From: Solilutibacter tolerans
Lineage (GTDB): Bacteria > Pseudomonadota > Gammaproteobacteria > Xanthomonadales > Xanthomonadaceae
DNA: 64,000 nt
Reading direction: 5' to 3'
Assembly (NCBI RefSeq): GCF_900155935.1
Contig: NZ_FTLW01000001.1
Location: 434,001-498,000 of the forward strand
Position numbers and translations under genes: made by a program. Below the pieces are notes generated by a model, which saw only the letters and a list, made by a program, of their open reading frames with translations, had not been told where the DNA came from and ran no database searches. Below are positions 35,113 through 44,350 of this stretch, in pieces; position 1 is the stretch's first letter, and each line of letters opens with the position of its first letter.

Positions 35113-35939
35113 CCGACAATTCATTGCGCAGCCGCATCGAAGCCGCCTTCGAACGCCGTGCCGATCTGGATGCCGCAGCACTCGCTGAGATCCGTCCTGA
35201 TGTCGAAACCGCGATCAATCTGCTTGAAAGCGGCGGCGCGCGCGTCGCCGAGCCCGGCACTGAGGGCTGGCAAGTCAACGAATGGCTCAAGAAAGCGGTC
35301 CTGCTGTATTTCCGCACGCACGACATGCAGGTGATGGATGGCGCACCTGCGCCGTACTGGGACAAGATCCCGCTGCGTTTCGATGGTTACGATGCCGCGC
35401 GCTTCAAGCAGGATGGCGTGCGCGTGGTACCGGGCACGGTGGCGCGCCGGGGCTGTCACATCGCACGCGATGTCGTGTTGATGCCCAGCTTCGTCAACAT
35501 CGGTGCCTACGTGGGCGAGGGCACGATGGTCGATACCTGGGCCACGGTTGGCTCATGCGCACAGGTGGGCAAGCATTGTCATATCTCAGGCGGTGCAGGC
35601 ATCGGCGGCGTGCTGGAGCCGCTGCAGGCATCGCCGACAATCATCGAAGACCATTGCTTCATCGGTGCGCGTTCGGAAGTCGTCGAAGGCGTGGTCGTGG
35701 GTCATCACAGTGTCATCGGCATGGGGGTGTTTCTCGGCCAATCCACCCGTATTTACAATCGCGAAACCCGCGAAATCAGCTACGGCTACGTGCCGCCAGG
35801 TAGCGTCGTGGTGTCGGGTTCCTTGCCTGCGGCCGATGGTTCGCATTCGCTCTATTGCGCGGTGATCGTCAAGCAAGTTGATGAAAAGACCCGCGGCAAG
35901 ACCTCCGTCAACGATTTGTTGCGCGGTTTGGCGAGTTGA
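35109..35939 (+). CDS. dapD: Tetrahydrodipicolinate N-succinyltransferase
   Basis: 276 residues. An N-terminal helical domain is followed by hexapeptide repeats of a left-handed beta helix (about 110-230), with the blocks [20 protein letters not shown] and [24 protein letters not shown]. It catalyses the committed succinylation step of lysine and meso-diaminopimelate synthesis. Overlap with glnD as ATGA. dapE, a later step of the same pathway, lies 3 kb downstream. Confidence 0.96.
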   Translation: MTDNSLRSRIEAAFERRADLDAAALAEIRPDVETAINLLESGGARVAEPGTEGWQVNEWLKKAVLLYFRTHDMQVMDGAPAPYWDKIPLRFDGYDAARFKQDGVRVVPGTVARRGCHIARDVVLMPSFVNIGAYVGEGTMVDTWATVGSCAQVGKHCHISGGAGIGGVLEPLQASPTIIEDHCFIGARSEVVEGVVVGHHSVIGMGVFLGQSTRIYNRETREISYGYVPPGSVVVSGSLPAADGSHSLYCAVIVKQVDEKTRGKTSVNDLLRGLAS

Positions 35940-36022
35940 GTCGTTAAAGCATGCCCTTTGGCAGGGGTGATCGCTTGCCCTGCCTGCGAACAATGCGGGA
36001 TTGCCCAAAGGGGAGTCCCGCC

Positions 36023-37972
36023 ATGCGTATCGCCAATCATTTCAGCCGGGCGCTTCTGCCGCTGGCCATCCTCTTGGTTGTCGCAGGTTGCGCGCGTGAA
36101 CAAGTGAAGTCGCAACGGCCGTCCGTGATGCCCGAGGGCAGGGCGGCGATGATTGAGGCGATGAAGGTTCGCGCCGACTACATCAAGGCGCACTACATGA
36201 AGCAGGAATTCGACATCGCGATGCGCGATGGGCTGAAGCTGCATACTGTGGTTTACACACCGAAGGACGCCAGCGCCGACCGCACCTACCCCATCCTGAT
36301 GCAGCGCACGCCGTATTCGTGCGGGCCTTATGGCGAAGACAAATTTGCTGACCGCCTGGGCCAGACCGACGATTACGAGAAGGATGGTTTCATTTTTGCC
36401 TGCCAGGACGTGCGCGGCAAATTCATGTCCGAAGGCGATTACGTCAACATGCGCCCGGTCGAGGGTGAGGTGAACGACAACACCGACACCTGGGACACCG
36501 TGGAATGGATGGTCAAAAATCTGCCGGGCAACAACGGCAAGGTGGGCCAGTGGGGTATTTCCTATCCCGGCTATTACACGGCGGTTTCGGCGATCAACGG
36601 CCATCCCGCGTTAGTCGCGCTGTCGCCACAGGCACCCATCGCCAACTGGTTCCTCGGCGACGACATGCATCGCAATGGCGCCTTCAATCTCAACCTTGCC
36701 TATGGTTTCTTCCACGGCATGGGCTTTGGCCATCCGCGTCCCAAGCCCACGACAGAGTGGGAGAAACGTTATGACTTCGGCACGCCCGATGGTTACGACT
36801 ATTTCCTCCGTCTGGGTGCGCTCTCCAATGCGTCAAAGCGCTTCCGTGCGCCGATCGCGTTCTGGGATGACATCACCAACCACCCCAATTACGACGAGTT
36901 CTGGCAGGCACGCGACTTGCCCTCAAAAATGAAAGGTGTGCGCGCGGCAGTTATGACGGTGGGTGGCTGGTTTGATACCGAAGATCTGTACGGCCCACTC
37001 CACATCTACAAGAGCATCGAAAACCAAAACCCCGGCATCCAGAACACCTTGGTGATGGGGCCGTGGACACATGGTGGCTGGCTGGGTAGCAAGGGCGACC
37101 AGGTGGGCGATGCGGAATTCGGTCGCGACACGTCGCTTGATTACCAGCCTGTCGAATACGCCTTCTTCAAGCAGCATCTGAAGGGTGAAGGCAAAGCGGA
37201 CTTGCCCGAGGCCTGGATGTTCCGCACCGGTGCAAATGAGTGGGAGCGCTTTTCCAGCTGGCCGCCCAAGAACCTTCAGCCGCGCACGTTGTATTTCCAG
37301 CCGGAGGGTGGCCTCAAGTTCGATGCCAAGCCGATGGCCGCCAACGGGTTTGGCGAATATGTGAGTGATCCGGCCAAACCTGTGCCGTACACGACCGAGA
37401 TCATGACCGGCTGGAGCCGTGATTACATTGCCGCAGACCAACGTTTCGCCGCATCGCGCCCCGATGTGCTCGTCTACCAGACCGCACCATTGACCGAGGA
37501 TGTCACCATCGCCGGCCCGATCAAGGTGAAGTTGTGGGTCTCCACCACCGGCAGTGATGCGGATTTCATCGTCAAGCTGATCGATGTGAATCCCGATGAC
37601 ATGCCGGCACCAAGCATGGCTGAACGCATGGCAGGCAAGAAATCACGCGCCGGGCAGCAAACCATGGTGCGCGGCGAACCGATGCGTGCGCGCTTCCGCA
37701 ACAGCTTCGAGAAGCCCGAGCCGATGACGCCCGGCAAACCGACGGCGGTGGACTACACGCTCAATGATGTGCTGCACACCTTCAAGAAGGGACATCGCAT
37801 CATGGTGCAAGTGCAATCAACGTGGTTCCCATTCATCGACCGCAATCCACAGAGATACGTGCCGAACATCTACAAGGCGAAGGACAGCGACTTCATCAAG
37901 GCCACGCATCGCGTGTACCAAAACGAGAAGTACCCCACGGCGTTGGAAGTGGGCGTCTTGCCGGAGGCTTGA
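36023..37972 (+). CDS. CocE/NonD (peptidase S15) family hydrolase, lipoprotein
   Basis: 649 residues. The N-terminus is a lipoprotein signal peptide with lipobox VAG-C23, so the protein should be anchored in an envelope membrane. The alpha/beta-hydrolase domain carries the nucleophile motif GISYPGY (GxSYxG), an Asp in the GGWFDTEDLYGP block and a His in WTHGGW; a C-terminal jelly-roll (about 430-640) completes the X-Pro dipeptidyl-peptidase/acylase fold. It probably cuts peptides, esters or beta-lactam side chains; substrate is unknown. The ATG at 36023 has a GGGGAG site. The open frame from 35951 is longer but lacks a signal start. Confidence 0.88.
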   Translation: MRIANHFSRALLPLAILLVVAGCAREQVKSQRPSVMPEGRAAMIEAMKVRADYIKAHYMKQEFDIAMRDGLKLHTVVYTPKDASADRTYPILMQRTPYSCGPYGEDKFADRLGQTDDYEKDGFIFACQDVRGKFMSEGDYVNMRPVEGEVNDNTDTWDTVEWMVKNLPGNNGKVGQWGISYPGYYTAVSAINGHPALVALSPQAPIANWFLGDDMHRNGAFNLNLAYGFFHGMGFGHPRPKPTTEWEKRYDFGTPDGYDYFLRLGALSNASKRFRAPIAFWDDITNHPNYDEFWQARDLPSKMKGVRAAVMTVGGWFDTEDLYGPLHIYKSIENQNPGIQNTLVMGPWTHGGWLGSKGDQVGDAEFGRDTSLDYQPVEYAFFKQHLKGEGKADLPEAWMFRTGANEWERFSSWPPKNLQPRTLYFQPEGGLKFDAKPMAANGFGEYVSDPAKPVPYTTEIMTGWSRDYIAADQRFAASRPDVLVYQTAPLTEDVTIAGPIKVKLWVSTTGSDADFIVKLIDVNPDDMPAPSMAERMAGKKSRAGQQTMVRGEPMRARFRNSFEKPEPMTPGKPTAVDYTLNDVLHTFKKGHRIMVQVQSTWFPFIDRNPQRYVPNIYKAKDSDFIKATHRVYQNEKYPTALEVGVLPEA

Positions 37973-38001
37973 GCCGGCCATCAGTGATCATTCACGTGAA
38001 A

Positions 38002-38030
38002 CGGGCACGCCATGGCGTGCCCGCTTTGTT
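38002..38030. terminator. Palindromic terminator after the S15 hydrolase gene
   Basis: A perfect 22-base palindrome (38002-38023, half-site CGGGCACGCCA) is followed by CTTTGTTT on the plus strand. It lies 29 bases after the hydrolase stop and about 30 bases beyond the stop of the convergent small gene, which it may also serve. Confidence 0.75.
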
Positions 38031-38052
38031 TAATGCTTATGCGGACAGATGG

Positions 38053-38406
38053 TTAGCTGCGCGTGTATTTGTAACCCCGGCGCTGGCAGTCCATCTTGCC
38101 GTACCGGGCAAGGCAATTTGCCGCTGTCATGCGGCGCTCGTGTGATTTGCGCACGGCAGCGCGATGACGCGCATGGTCGCCGCGAATCACGCGCTTGTGA
38201 CGTTGGTGTGCGCTGCGGAAATTGCCGCTTTTGACGTCGCGTATGTCTTGTTTGACGTTGCGCTTCACGCTATTCCAGTCGGCCTTGATGTTTTGTTTGA
38301 CACTCTGCACCTGCGCACGTGGGGTGCTTTGCGCCATCACCGGCGTTGCGGCGACGCATAACGCCAGGAGCGAAGCGCCAAGGGTTTGTCGGATCAGGTT
38401 GTTCAC
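38053..38406 (-). CDS. Small basic periplasmic protein, unrecognised
   Basis: 117 residues. A Sec signal peptide (1-25, cleavage after VMA) precedes a mature protein extremely rich in Arg, Lys and His, with a helical segment (SVKQNIKADWNSVKRNVKQDIRDVK) and two cysteines near the C-terminus (NCLARYGKMDCQRRGY) that could form a disulfide. GGAG lies upstream of the start. No family is recognised; histones-like or nucleic-acid or LPS-binding roles would be guesses. It is transcribed alone, convergent with the S15 hydrolase gene and divergent from the arsC-like gene. Confidence 0.72.
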   Translation of the reverse strand: MNNLIRQTLGASLLALCVAATPVMAQSTPRAQVQSVKQNIKADWNSVKRNVKQDIRDVKSGNFRSAHQRHKRVIRGDHARHRAAVRKSHERRMTAANCLARYGKMDCQRRGYKYTRS

Positions 38407-38558
38407 TGGGGCTCCGATTTGAAGTGGATGGAATGCTGCAACGCTAATCGGGTTGCGATGAACGCTGCCGATATGCGCCCGGGATATTCAGCCTGTGTCT
38501 GGCTGGCGTGCACCGCCGCGAAGGGCCAGAATGCAGATTCTTCTATTGGAAGCTGCGC

Positions 38559-38915
38559 ATGACCACGCTGTATGGCTTGAAGAACTGCGATACCTGCCGC
38601 AAGGCGCGCAAATGGCTGGATCGCTTCGACATTTCGCACAAATTCATGGATGTGCGCGAGCAGTTGCCCACGCCCGACATGTTCGTGGCTTGGAAAGATG
38701 CGGTCGGTGGTTGGGATGTTTTGGTAAACAAGTCTTCGACTACTTGGCGGCAACTGCCGGAGAATCGGAAATCCCCGGGCAGCGACGCAGAGTGGAAGCT
38801 GCTCCTGCGCGAGCATCCGGCCCTGGTAAAGCGCCCGTTGGTTGTGATGGACGATGGCCGCATCGTGCAAGGTTTCAGCGACAACGGTTTCAAGAAATTG
38901 TTCGGTATCGGATGA
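38559..38915 (+). CDS. ArsC/Spx-family thioredoxin-fold protein (YffB-like)
   Basis: 118 residues beginning [20 protein letters not shown], the CxxC-bearing start of the ArsC/Spx/YffB fold, with the KSSTTWR block and the ending [23 protein letters not shown]. YffB-like proteins are probable glutathione-linked reductases without arsenate resistance function. In E. coli the gene also precedes dapE; here the gap is 7 bases, so both are read together. The ATG at 38559 matches family N-termini; the 17 codons upstream do not. Confidence 0.88.
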   Translation: MTTLYGLKNCDTCRKARKWLDRFDISHKFMDVREQLPTPDMFVAWKDAVGGWDVLVNKSSTTWRQLPENRKSPGSDAEWKLLLREHPALVKRPLVVMDDGRIVQGFSDNGFKKLFGIG

Positions 38916-38922
38916 GGCAGGC

Positions 38923-40065
38923 ATGAGCGACGTCCTCGACCTCACCCGGGAACTCATCAGCCGTGCATCGGTCACGCCTGAGGATTCGGGCTGCCAGGCG
39001 CTGATCGCCGAGCGCCTGAACCGTGTCGGTTTCAACATCGAGCATCTGCGTTTTGGCGATGTGGACAATCTTTGGGCTACGCAGGGCAACGGTGGGCCGG
39101 TGCTGGTGTTGCTCGGTCATACCGACGTGGTGCCGCCAGGTCCACTGGATGCGTGGACGAGTGATCCATTCACGCCGGAAATCCGCGATGGCATCCTGTT
39201 TGGTCGTGGCGCTGCCGACATGAAAGGCAGCGTAGCCGCGTTCGTCATCGCACTTGAGCAATTCGTCGCCGCGCATCCAGACCACGTGGGTACTGTCGCC
39301 TTGTTGTTGACCTCGGATGAAGAGGGCGATGCTATCGACGGCGTTCGTAAAGTCGCTGATGTTTTCCGTGAGCGCGGTGAACGCATCGATTGGTGCATCA
39401 CCGGTGAGCCATCATCCATGTCCGTACTGGGAGACCTGGTGCGCGTGGGGCGGCGCGGATCCTTGTCGGCGCGGCTCACCGTCAAGGGTGTGCAAGGCCA
39501 CGTCGCGTATCCGGACAAGGCGAAAAACCCGATCCATCATGCATTGCCCGCGCTGGCCGAACTCGCTGCGCGCCAGTGGGATGCAGGCTACGAAACCTTC
39601 CCGCCCACGTCATTGCAGATCACCGACGTGCATGCGGGCAACCACGTCAACAATGTGATTCCAGGCACGCTCGATGTGTTGTTCAACCTGCGTTACAACC
39701 CGCATTGGGGTGCGGCCAGATTAGAGGCCGAATGCGAAGCGATTCTGCGCAAGCATGGCCTCGATTTCGACATCCATTGGCATCGCAGCGGCGAGCCGTT
39801 CTACACACCCGAAGGCCAGCTGCGTGCCGCGGCCCGCGAGGTGCTGGCGCACTTCGCCGGGCATGCGCCTGAAGAAAGTACAGGGGGTGGTACTTCCGAT
39901 GCGCGCTTCATCGCGCCGCTGGGTGCCGAGTGCATCGAGGTGGGGCCAGTGAACGCCAGCATCCACAAGGTGGATGAAAACGTGAGCGTTGCGGATCTGG
40001 ACGCGCTACCGGACCTTTATCTCGGTTTGATCGAACGCTTGTTGTCTAAGGAATCATCAACATGA
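38923..40065 (+). CDS. dapE: Succinyl-diaminopimelate desuccinylase
   Basis: 380 residues. M20 peptidase fold: metal ligands in [26 protein letters not shown] and ITGEPSS, and the final HKVDENV block with the last His. It hydrolyses N-succinyl-LL-diaminopimelate to LL-diaminopimelate with two zinc ions, two enzymes after DapD. GAGG ribosome-binding site 5 bases upstream of the chosen ATG; the longer open frame lies in the arsC-like gene. Stop overlaps the next gene as ATGA. Confidence 0.96.
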   Translation: MSDVLDLTRELISRASVTPEDSGCQALIAERLNRVGFNIEHLRFGDVDNLWATQGNGGPVLVLLGHTDVVPPGPLDAWTSDPFTPEIRDGILFGRGAADMKGSVAAFVIALEQFVAAHPDHVGTVALLLTSDEEGDAIDGVRKVADVFRERGERIDWCITGEPSSMSVLGDLVRVGRRGSLSARLTVKGVQGHVAYPDKAKNPIHHALPALAELAARQWDAGYETFPPTSLQITDVHAGNHVNNVIPGTLDVLFNLRYNPHWGAARLEAECEAILRKHGLDFDIHWHRSGEPFYTPEGQLRAAAREVLAHFAGHAPEESTGGGTSDARFIAPLGAECIEVGPVNASIHKVDENVSVADLDALPDLYLGLIERLLSKESST

Positions 40066-41327
40066 TTGATGCCGCGCTCCCGCATGTCGTGATCATAGGT
40101 GGCGGCTTTGCCGGTCTGTGGGCGGTGCGCGCGCTGGCCGATACCCCGGTTCGCATCACCTTGCTGGACCGCGGCAATCATCATTTGTTCCAGCCCCTGC
40201 TTTACCAGGTGGCGACGGCAGGACTGTCGGCGCCGGATATCGCCGCGCCATTGCGCCACATCCTGCGCAATCAACCCAATGTCACGGTGTTGATGGAAGA
40301 AGTTTCGGGCATCGATCCCGCCGGCCATCGGATCACGCTCAAGGATGGACGGCATGTCGACTTTGACTACGCATTGCTGGCGACCGGTGCAACGCATGCC
40401 TACTTTGGCCATGACGACTGGGCCAAACATGCCCCGGGATTAAAGTCACTGGATGATGCCTTGGATATCCGTCGCCGCATTCTGTCCGCGTTTGAGCGTG
40501 CCGAAGCAACCGATGACCCGGAAGAACGCAAGGCCTTGCTCACCTTCGGGATCGTCGGCGGTGGCCCAACGGGTGTTGAACTTGCAGGCACCATGGCGGA
40601 GATCGCCCGGCACACGCTCAATCACGAGTTCCGCCACATCGACCCTTCCCATGCGCGAGTGATGTTGCTGGAAGCCGGGCCGCGGGTGTTGTCATCCTTT
40701 GATCCTGATTTATCCGAAAAGGCGCGCCTGCAATTGCAACGGCTGGGCGTTGATGTGTTGACCGGCGCTCCCGTCGCCGCCATCGATGCAGAAGGCGTGC
40801 AGCTGGGTGAGCGCCACATCCCTGCACGTACCGTGTTGTGGGCTGCGGGGGTGGCGGCTTCGCCGCTGGCGTGTACGCTGGGCGTGCCGCTGGATCGCGC
40901 GGGGCGCGTCTCGGTTGAAAGTGATCTCTCTGTGCCAGGCCACCCACATCTCTTCGTCGCGGGCGATCTCGCGACTATCCAGAGTGATGGCCGGCCAGTG
41001 CCCGGTGTTGCCCCAGCGGCAAAGCAGATGGGCAAGCACGTGGCTGCGGTGATCCGCGACCGCTTGGCCGGGCGACCTGCCAAGCATTTCCGCTATCGCG
41101 ATTTCGGCAATCTGGCCACGATCGGGCGGATGGCCGCGGTGGTGCAACTCGGGCGTTGGAAGCTCAGCGGCGCCCTGGCCTGGTGGTTCTGGCTGCTGGC
41201 CCACGTGTTCTTTTTGATCGGTTTTCGCAACCGTTTGGTGGTGATGCTCAACTGGACCTGGGCCTATTGGACCTATCAGCGAGCGGCCCGGATCATCTTG
41301 GGCAAGGAACTCAAGCCCGGCAGCTAG
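40062..41327 (+). CDS. ndh: Type II NADH:quinone oxidoreductase
   Basis: 421 residues. FAD-binding GGGFAGLWA at 13-21, the NAD-binding [11 protein letters not shown] block near 165, and the FAD-contacting LFVAGDLA block near 300. The C-terminus has hydrophobic stretches ([23 protein letters not shown] and a following basic/aromatic helix) for membrane attachment. This non-proton-pumping enzyme passes electrons from NADH to quinone. It is translationally coupled to dapE by an ATGA overlap, an association with no obvious metabolic logic. No terminator follows before the asnB leader. Confidence 0.9.
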   Translation: MIDAALPHVVIIGGGFAGLWAVRALADTPVRITLLDRGNHHLFQPLLYQVATAGLSAPDIAAPLRHILRNQPNVTVLMEEVSGIDPAGHRITLKDGRHVDFDYALLATGATHAYFGHDDWAKHAPGLKSLDDALDIRRRILSAFERAEATDDPEERKALLTFGIVGGGPTGVELAGTMAEIARHTLNHEFRHIDPSHARVMLLEAGPRVLSSFDPDLSEKARLQLQRLGVDVLTGAPVAAIDAEGVQLGERHIPARTVLWAAGVAASPLACTLGVPLDRAGRVSVESDLSVPGHPHLFVAGDLATIQSDGRPVPGVAPAAKQMGKHVAAVIRDRLAGRPAKHFRYRDFGNLATIGRMAAVVQLGRWKLSGALAWWFWLLAHVFFLIGFRNRLVVMLNWTWAYWTYQRAARIILGKELKPGS

Positions 41328-41368
41328 CCCGCTTGCATTCCTCCGCAGTCCGGGTGCACACTTGGGCC

Positions 41369-41491
41369 ATGCACGCGCAGCACGCCCTTGTTTCTTTCGC
41401 CAACACCACGTCTGTGGTGACGGCCTCGTGTGCTGCCAACAACGCCAATAACCGCAATAACAATACCTGCCGCCAGCGGGCCAGCGGTTAG
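41369..41491 (+). CDS. Asn-rich leader peptide of the asnB attenuator
   Basis: 40 codons from ATG at 41369 to TAG at 41489-41491. Eight residues are asparagine, seven of them within codons 24-32 (41438-41464; N-N-A-N-N-R-N-N-N), an extreme density for such a short frame. It lies between ndh and asnB, 41 bases after the ndh stop. No Shine-Dalgarno is evident; a TTGCAT at 41333-41338 followed by CACACT at 41357-41362 could place transcription start at the ATG itself, giving a leaderless message. Position, composition and the downstream terminator point to a sensor peptide for charged tRNA-Asn rather than a functional protein. Confidence 0.82.
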   Translation: MHAQHALVSFANTTSVVTASCAANNANNRNNNTCRQRASG

Positions 41492-41526
41492 CGCGTCGTT
41501 CCAACGCCAACCTTCCTGAAGCCCGC
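41443..41526 (+). promoter_or_regulatory. asnB attenuator: competing RNA stems 1:2 and 2:3
   Basis: Segment 1 TAACCGC (41449-41455, inside the Asn codon run) pairs perfectly with GCGGTTA (41484-41490), extendable by CGC 41443-41445 with GCG 41491-41493. The same segment 2 can instead pair downstream: GGTT-A-GCG (41486-41493) with CGC-C-AACC (41505-41512), enclosed by GCGGGC (41476-41481) with GCCCGC (41521-41526). That second pairing takes the 5' arm of the terminator. A ribosome stalled on Asn codons would cover segment 1 and favour the antiterminator; one at the stop codon would cover segment 2. Confidence 0.78.
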
Positions 41527-41552
41527 CCTCCAAGGCGGGCTTCTTCGTTTTC
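41518..41552 (+). terminator. Attenuator terminator upstream of asnB
   Basis: A perfect 10-bp stem (GAAGCCCGCC 41518-41527 with GGCGGGCTTC 41534-41543, loop CTCCAA) followed by a T-rich run TTCGTTTTCG. It ends 27 bases before the asnB ATG and after the leader peptide stop, so it can only act on transcripts heading into asnB. Confidence 0.9.
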
Positions 41553-41578
41553 GTCGTTCAAAACCCGGGAGTCCAGCC

Positions 41579-43261
41579 ATGTGTTCCATCTTGTCCGTAA
41601 TTGATCTGAGACCCGGCAGCGATCTGTCGGTATTGCGTCCGCTTGCGCTCTCGTTGTCCGCGCGCCAACGACATCGCGGCCCTGATTGGAGCGGGGTGTA
41701 TCAACATCCGCATGCCTTGCTTGTGCATGAGCGCCTGGCCATCGTCGATCCAGCGGGTGGTTCGCAGCCTTTGCTCTCCGCAGACAGGCAATTGGCCTTG
41801 GCGGTGAACGGCGAGATCTACAATCATCGTCCTTTGCGCACGGAGTTGGAGGACGCCTATGCCTTCCAGACCGGCTCGGATTGCGAGGTCATTAACGCCC
41901 TGTACGTGATTGAACCGGATGGCGATGCCGGCGCATGGTTGAATCGTCTCAACGGCATGTTCGCGTTCGTGTTGTGGGATGCCAAACGTCAGCGCGCGAT
42001 CATCGCTCGGGATCACATCGGCATCTGTCCGTTGTACTGGGGGCATGATGTCGAAGGGCGTCTGTGGGTGGCATCGGAGATGAAGGCGCTCTCGCGCCTG
42101 TGCGATGACGTCGCGCAATTCCCACCCGGACATTGGTTCGACACCGAGACACAGACGTTGCACAAATACTACGACCGGCCGTGGCGGGACGTGGCTGCGA
42201 CCCAGGGCGTTGAAGTCTCGAGGGAGATTTTGCGCGATGCATTCGAATCTGCCGTGCATCGCCAGTTGATGAGCGACGTGCCTTATGGCGTGCTGTTGTC
42301 TGGTGGATTGGATTCATCGCTAGTGGCCGCATGCACTGCGCGATTCGCACGTAACCGTATCGAAGATGATGATGCTTCCGAGGCGTGGTGGCCGCGCTTG
42401 CATTCCTTCGCGATTGGGTTGGAAGGATCTCCCGATCTCAAGGCTGCACAGATCGCGGCTGATGCGCTGGGCACGGTGCATCACGGGTTCACCTACACCT
42501 TTGAAGAAGGGCTCGACGCAATACCCGATGTGATTCGCCACATCGAGACCTATGACGTGACCACTATCCGTGCCTCCACGCCGATGTATCTACTGGCACG
42601 TCGCATCAAGGCGATGGGAGTAAAGATGGTGCTCTCGGGTGAAGGTAGCGACGAACTCTTCGGCGGCTATCTCTATTTCCACAAGGCGCCCAACGCGCGC
42701 GAATTCCATGAAGAGTTGGTGCGCAAGCTCGACGCATTGCACAACTACGATTGCTTGCGCGCCAACAAGTCGATGATGGCTTGGGGAGTGGAACCCCGCG
42801 TGCCATTCCTTGATCGCGAATTCATGGAAGTGGCGATGGCAATGGATGCGGAGGCCAAGATGGTCAAAGACGGACGCATCGAAAAAAACATTTTGCGTGC
42901 TGCATTCGAAGGTGTGTTGCCAGATGAAATCCTGTGGCGGCAGAAGGAACAGTTCAGTGATGGTGTGGGCTATGGCTGGATCGACGGATTAAAAGCGCAT
43001 GCAGAAAAGCAGGTGAGCGATGCAGAACTAACCGCCGCTGCGCAGCGCTTTGCGCACAACCCACCGCAGACAAAGGAGGCGTATTTCTATCGTCGCCTGT
43101 TCGAGCAGGTATTCCCGGATGAAGCTTCGGCGCGGACCGTGCCGGGCGGCAAGTCGATTGCTTGTTCGTCGCCTGCGGCGATTGCGTGGGATGCGGCCTT
43201 CGCTAATGCCGCGGATCCCTCCGGGCGCGCGGTGGCGGGGGTACATGCGGCGGCGGTGTGA
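41579..43261 (+). CDS. asnB: Glutamine-hydrolysing asparagine synthase B
   Basis: 560 residues. The N-terminal glutaminase domain uses Cys2 as nucleophile (MCSILS), with HRGPDWSGV, NGEIYNH and GSDCEVI blocks; the synthetase domain has the pyrophosphate loop S241-G-G-L-D-S-S and a LSGEGSDELFGGYLYF block. It makes Asn from Asp, ATP and Gln. GGGAG ribosome-binding site at 41567-41571. Expression appears controlled by the Asn-rich leader and terminator just upstream. It belongs with dapD and dapE to an aspartate-family group. Confidence 0.96.
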   Translation: MCSILSVIDLRPGSDLSVLRPLALSLSARQRHRGPDWSGVYQHPHALLVHERLAIVDPAGGSQPLLSADRQLALAVNGEIYNHRPLRTELEDAYAFQTGSDCEVINALYVIEPDGDAGAWLNRLNGMFAFVLWDAKRQRAIIARDHIGICPLYWGHDVEGRLWVASEMKALSRLCDDVAQFPPGHWFDTETQTLHKYYDRPWRDVAATQGVEVSREILRDAFESAVHRQLMSDVPYGVLLSGGLDSSLVAACTARFARNRIEDDDASEAWWPRLHSFAIGLEGSPDLKAAQIAADALGTVHHGFTYTFEEGLDAIPDVIRHIETYDVTTIRASTPMYLLARRIKAMGVKMVLSGEGSDELFGGYLYFHKAPNAREFHEELVRKLDALHNYDCLRANKSMMAWGVEPRVPFLDREFMEVAMAMDAEAKMVKDGRIEKNILRAAFEGVLPDEILWRQKEQFSDGVGYGWIDGLKAHAEKQVSDAELTAAAQRFAHNPPQTKEAYFYRRLFEQVFPDEASARTVPGGKSIACSSPAAIAWDAAFANAADPSGRAVAGVHAAAV

Positions 43262-43285
43262 CTTTGGTGCGACAAGAAAAATAGG

Positions 43286-43331
43286 TTGACATCTACGATT
43301 AACTGGATAAGTATTTAATTATCTAGTTAAT
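43286..43331 (+). promoter_or_regulatory. Promoter and inverted-repeat operator of the arsR operon
   Basis: A perfect -35 TTGACA at 43286-43291 is followed by an AT-rich -10 region occupied by an inverted repeat: ATTAACTGGATAA (43298-43310) and TTATCTAGTTAAT (43319-43331), 12 of 13 bases complementary, 8-base spacer. Its position between the -35 and the start of the ArsR-family gene is what is expected for autorepression. Confidence 0.78.
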
Positions 43332-43346
43332 TAAGAAAGTCGGCCC

Positions 43347-43676
43347 ATGTCCCTGGATCGTGTATTCGAAGCATTGGCTTCCGCACCGCGTCGTCAGATA
43401 CTCGCCTACCTGGATGGTGGCGAGCTCACGGCGGGCGATATCGCCGAACGCTTCGAATTCAGCAAGCCGGCACTGTCCAAGCACCTGCGCCTTCTTGAAG
43501 AAGCCGGCTTGATTGCACGCGAAAAGCGCGGCCAATTCGTCTACTTCAGCCTGGTGCGCGAGCGATTGACCACCACCGTGCATGCATGGGCCTTGGAGCT
43601 TTGTCCGGTGGGGCGTCCGCTCAAACGTGAGTCGCACCAACGCTACAGACCACTCAAGGCGAGCGCCTCCAAATGA
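43347..43676 (+). CDS. ArsR-family winged-helix repressor (SdpR-like)
   Basis: 109 residues. Winged helix-turn-helix: LASAPRRQILAYLDGGELTAGDIAERFEFSKPALSKHLRLLEEAGLIAREKRGQFVYFSL. The sole cysteine (C80 region, ELCPVG) is near the C-terminus and there is no metal-binding ELCVCDL-type motif in helix 3, so it is more like SdpR-type autorepressors than metal sensors. It probably binds the 13-bp inverted repeat upstream. Its stop overlaps the next ATG as ATGA, heading a three-gene coupled operon. Confidence 0.9.
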   Translation: MSLDRVFEALASAPRRQILAYLDGGELTAGDIAERFEFSKPALSKHLRLLEEAGLIAREKRGQFVYFSLVRERLTTTVHAWALELCPVGRPLKRESHQRYRPLKASASK

Positions 43677-44350
43677 GCGCCGATGGCGGCTTCAACGCAG
43701 GGTTCCCACAGGCCAGGCTGGCGCATGTCACGGGCGGCTTGCCAGTGGAAGTCACGCTTATTGCCAGGCTTGCCAGGAGCGCTGGTGATGCCTTGATTCA
43801 TGACGCCGCGCATCGACAACGCGAACATCCAGGCTTCGTAGATGCCCTGGATGAGCCCTCGGTGCGCATTGGCTCCTTACATGGTCGCGAGGGTGACCGC
43901 AGCACGGTGTTTTCGTTCCTGGTCGGAGATCGTGGACACCCCTTTCATCGCCATGCCGGACATCGCATGTTCACGGCGATTGCCGGCAGCGGTGGTGCGC
44001 GGCTGTTGTTCTCAACGGCGGATGACGAACAGGGTTTCATTGATGCTCTGCGTCAAGTCATCCTGCCGCCAGATGCATTGTTCACCGTGCGATTTGGTGG
44101 AGGCACTTGGCATCGATTTCTGCCTGGCAAGCCTGGCAGCCCACACCCCACCTTATTTGCGCTGTCTTGTCACCCCGATGAAGCGGGCGGGATGTTGTCA
44201 CCAGCGCAACATAAGGCCGTGACAAGCAACTGCGCCGATTTGCCCACACTGACAGAGCTGCTTCCCCAAACGCTTGCTGCACAAGTTGAAGCGTTGTCAT
44301 GGGAGGACATCCCCGCAATCGAACTGCAGCTTCCAGAGGGGTTGTCATGA
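43673..44350 (+). CDS. Cupin-like protein of unknown function
   Basis: 225 residues. The centre looks like a cupin: H89-P-F-H92-R-H94-A-G-H97 with FTAIAGSGGARLLFS forming the first motif, and FGGGTWH147RF the second, suggesting a mononuclear metal site made of histidines. The N-terminal 80 and C-terminal 50 residues show no known motif. It is translationally coupled to the ArsR gene before it and to the DUF2867 gene after it (ATGA at both ends). No precise family is recognised, so no reaction is proposed. Confidence 0.7.
   Translation: MSADGGFNAGFPQARLAHVTGGLPVEVTLIARLARSAGDALIHDAAHRQREHPGFVDALDEPSVRIGSLHGREGDRSTVFSFLVGDRGHPFHRHAGHRMFTAIAGSGGARLLFSTADDEQGFIDALRQVILPPDALFTVRFGGGTWHRFLPGKPGSPHPTLFALSCHPDEAGGMLSPAQHKAVTSNCADLPTLTELLPQTLAAQVEALSWEDIPAIELQLPEGLS

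Noticed and set aside
43347-43676. ArsR-family gene as an arsenic-resistance regulator
   Set aside because: No metal-binding cysteine motif in the recognition region and no arsenic genes next to it; the YffB-type ArsC-fold gene at 38559 is in an unrelated dapE unit.
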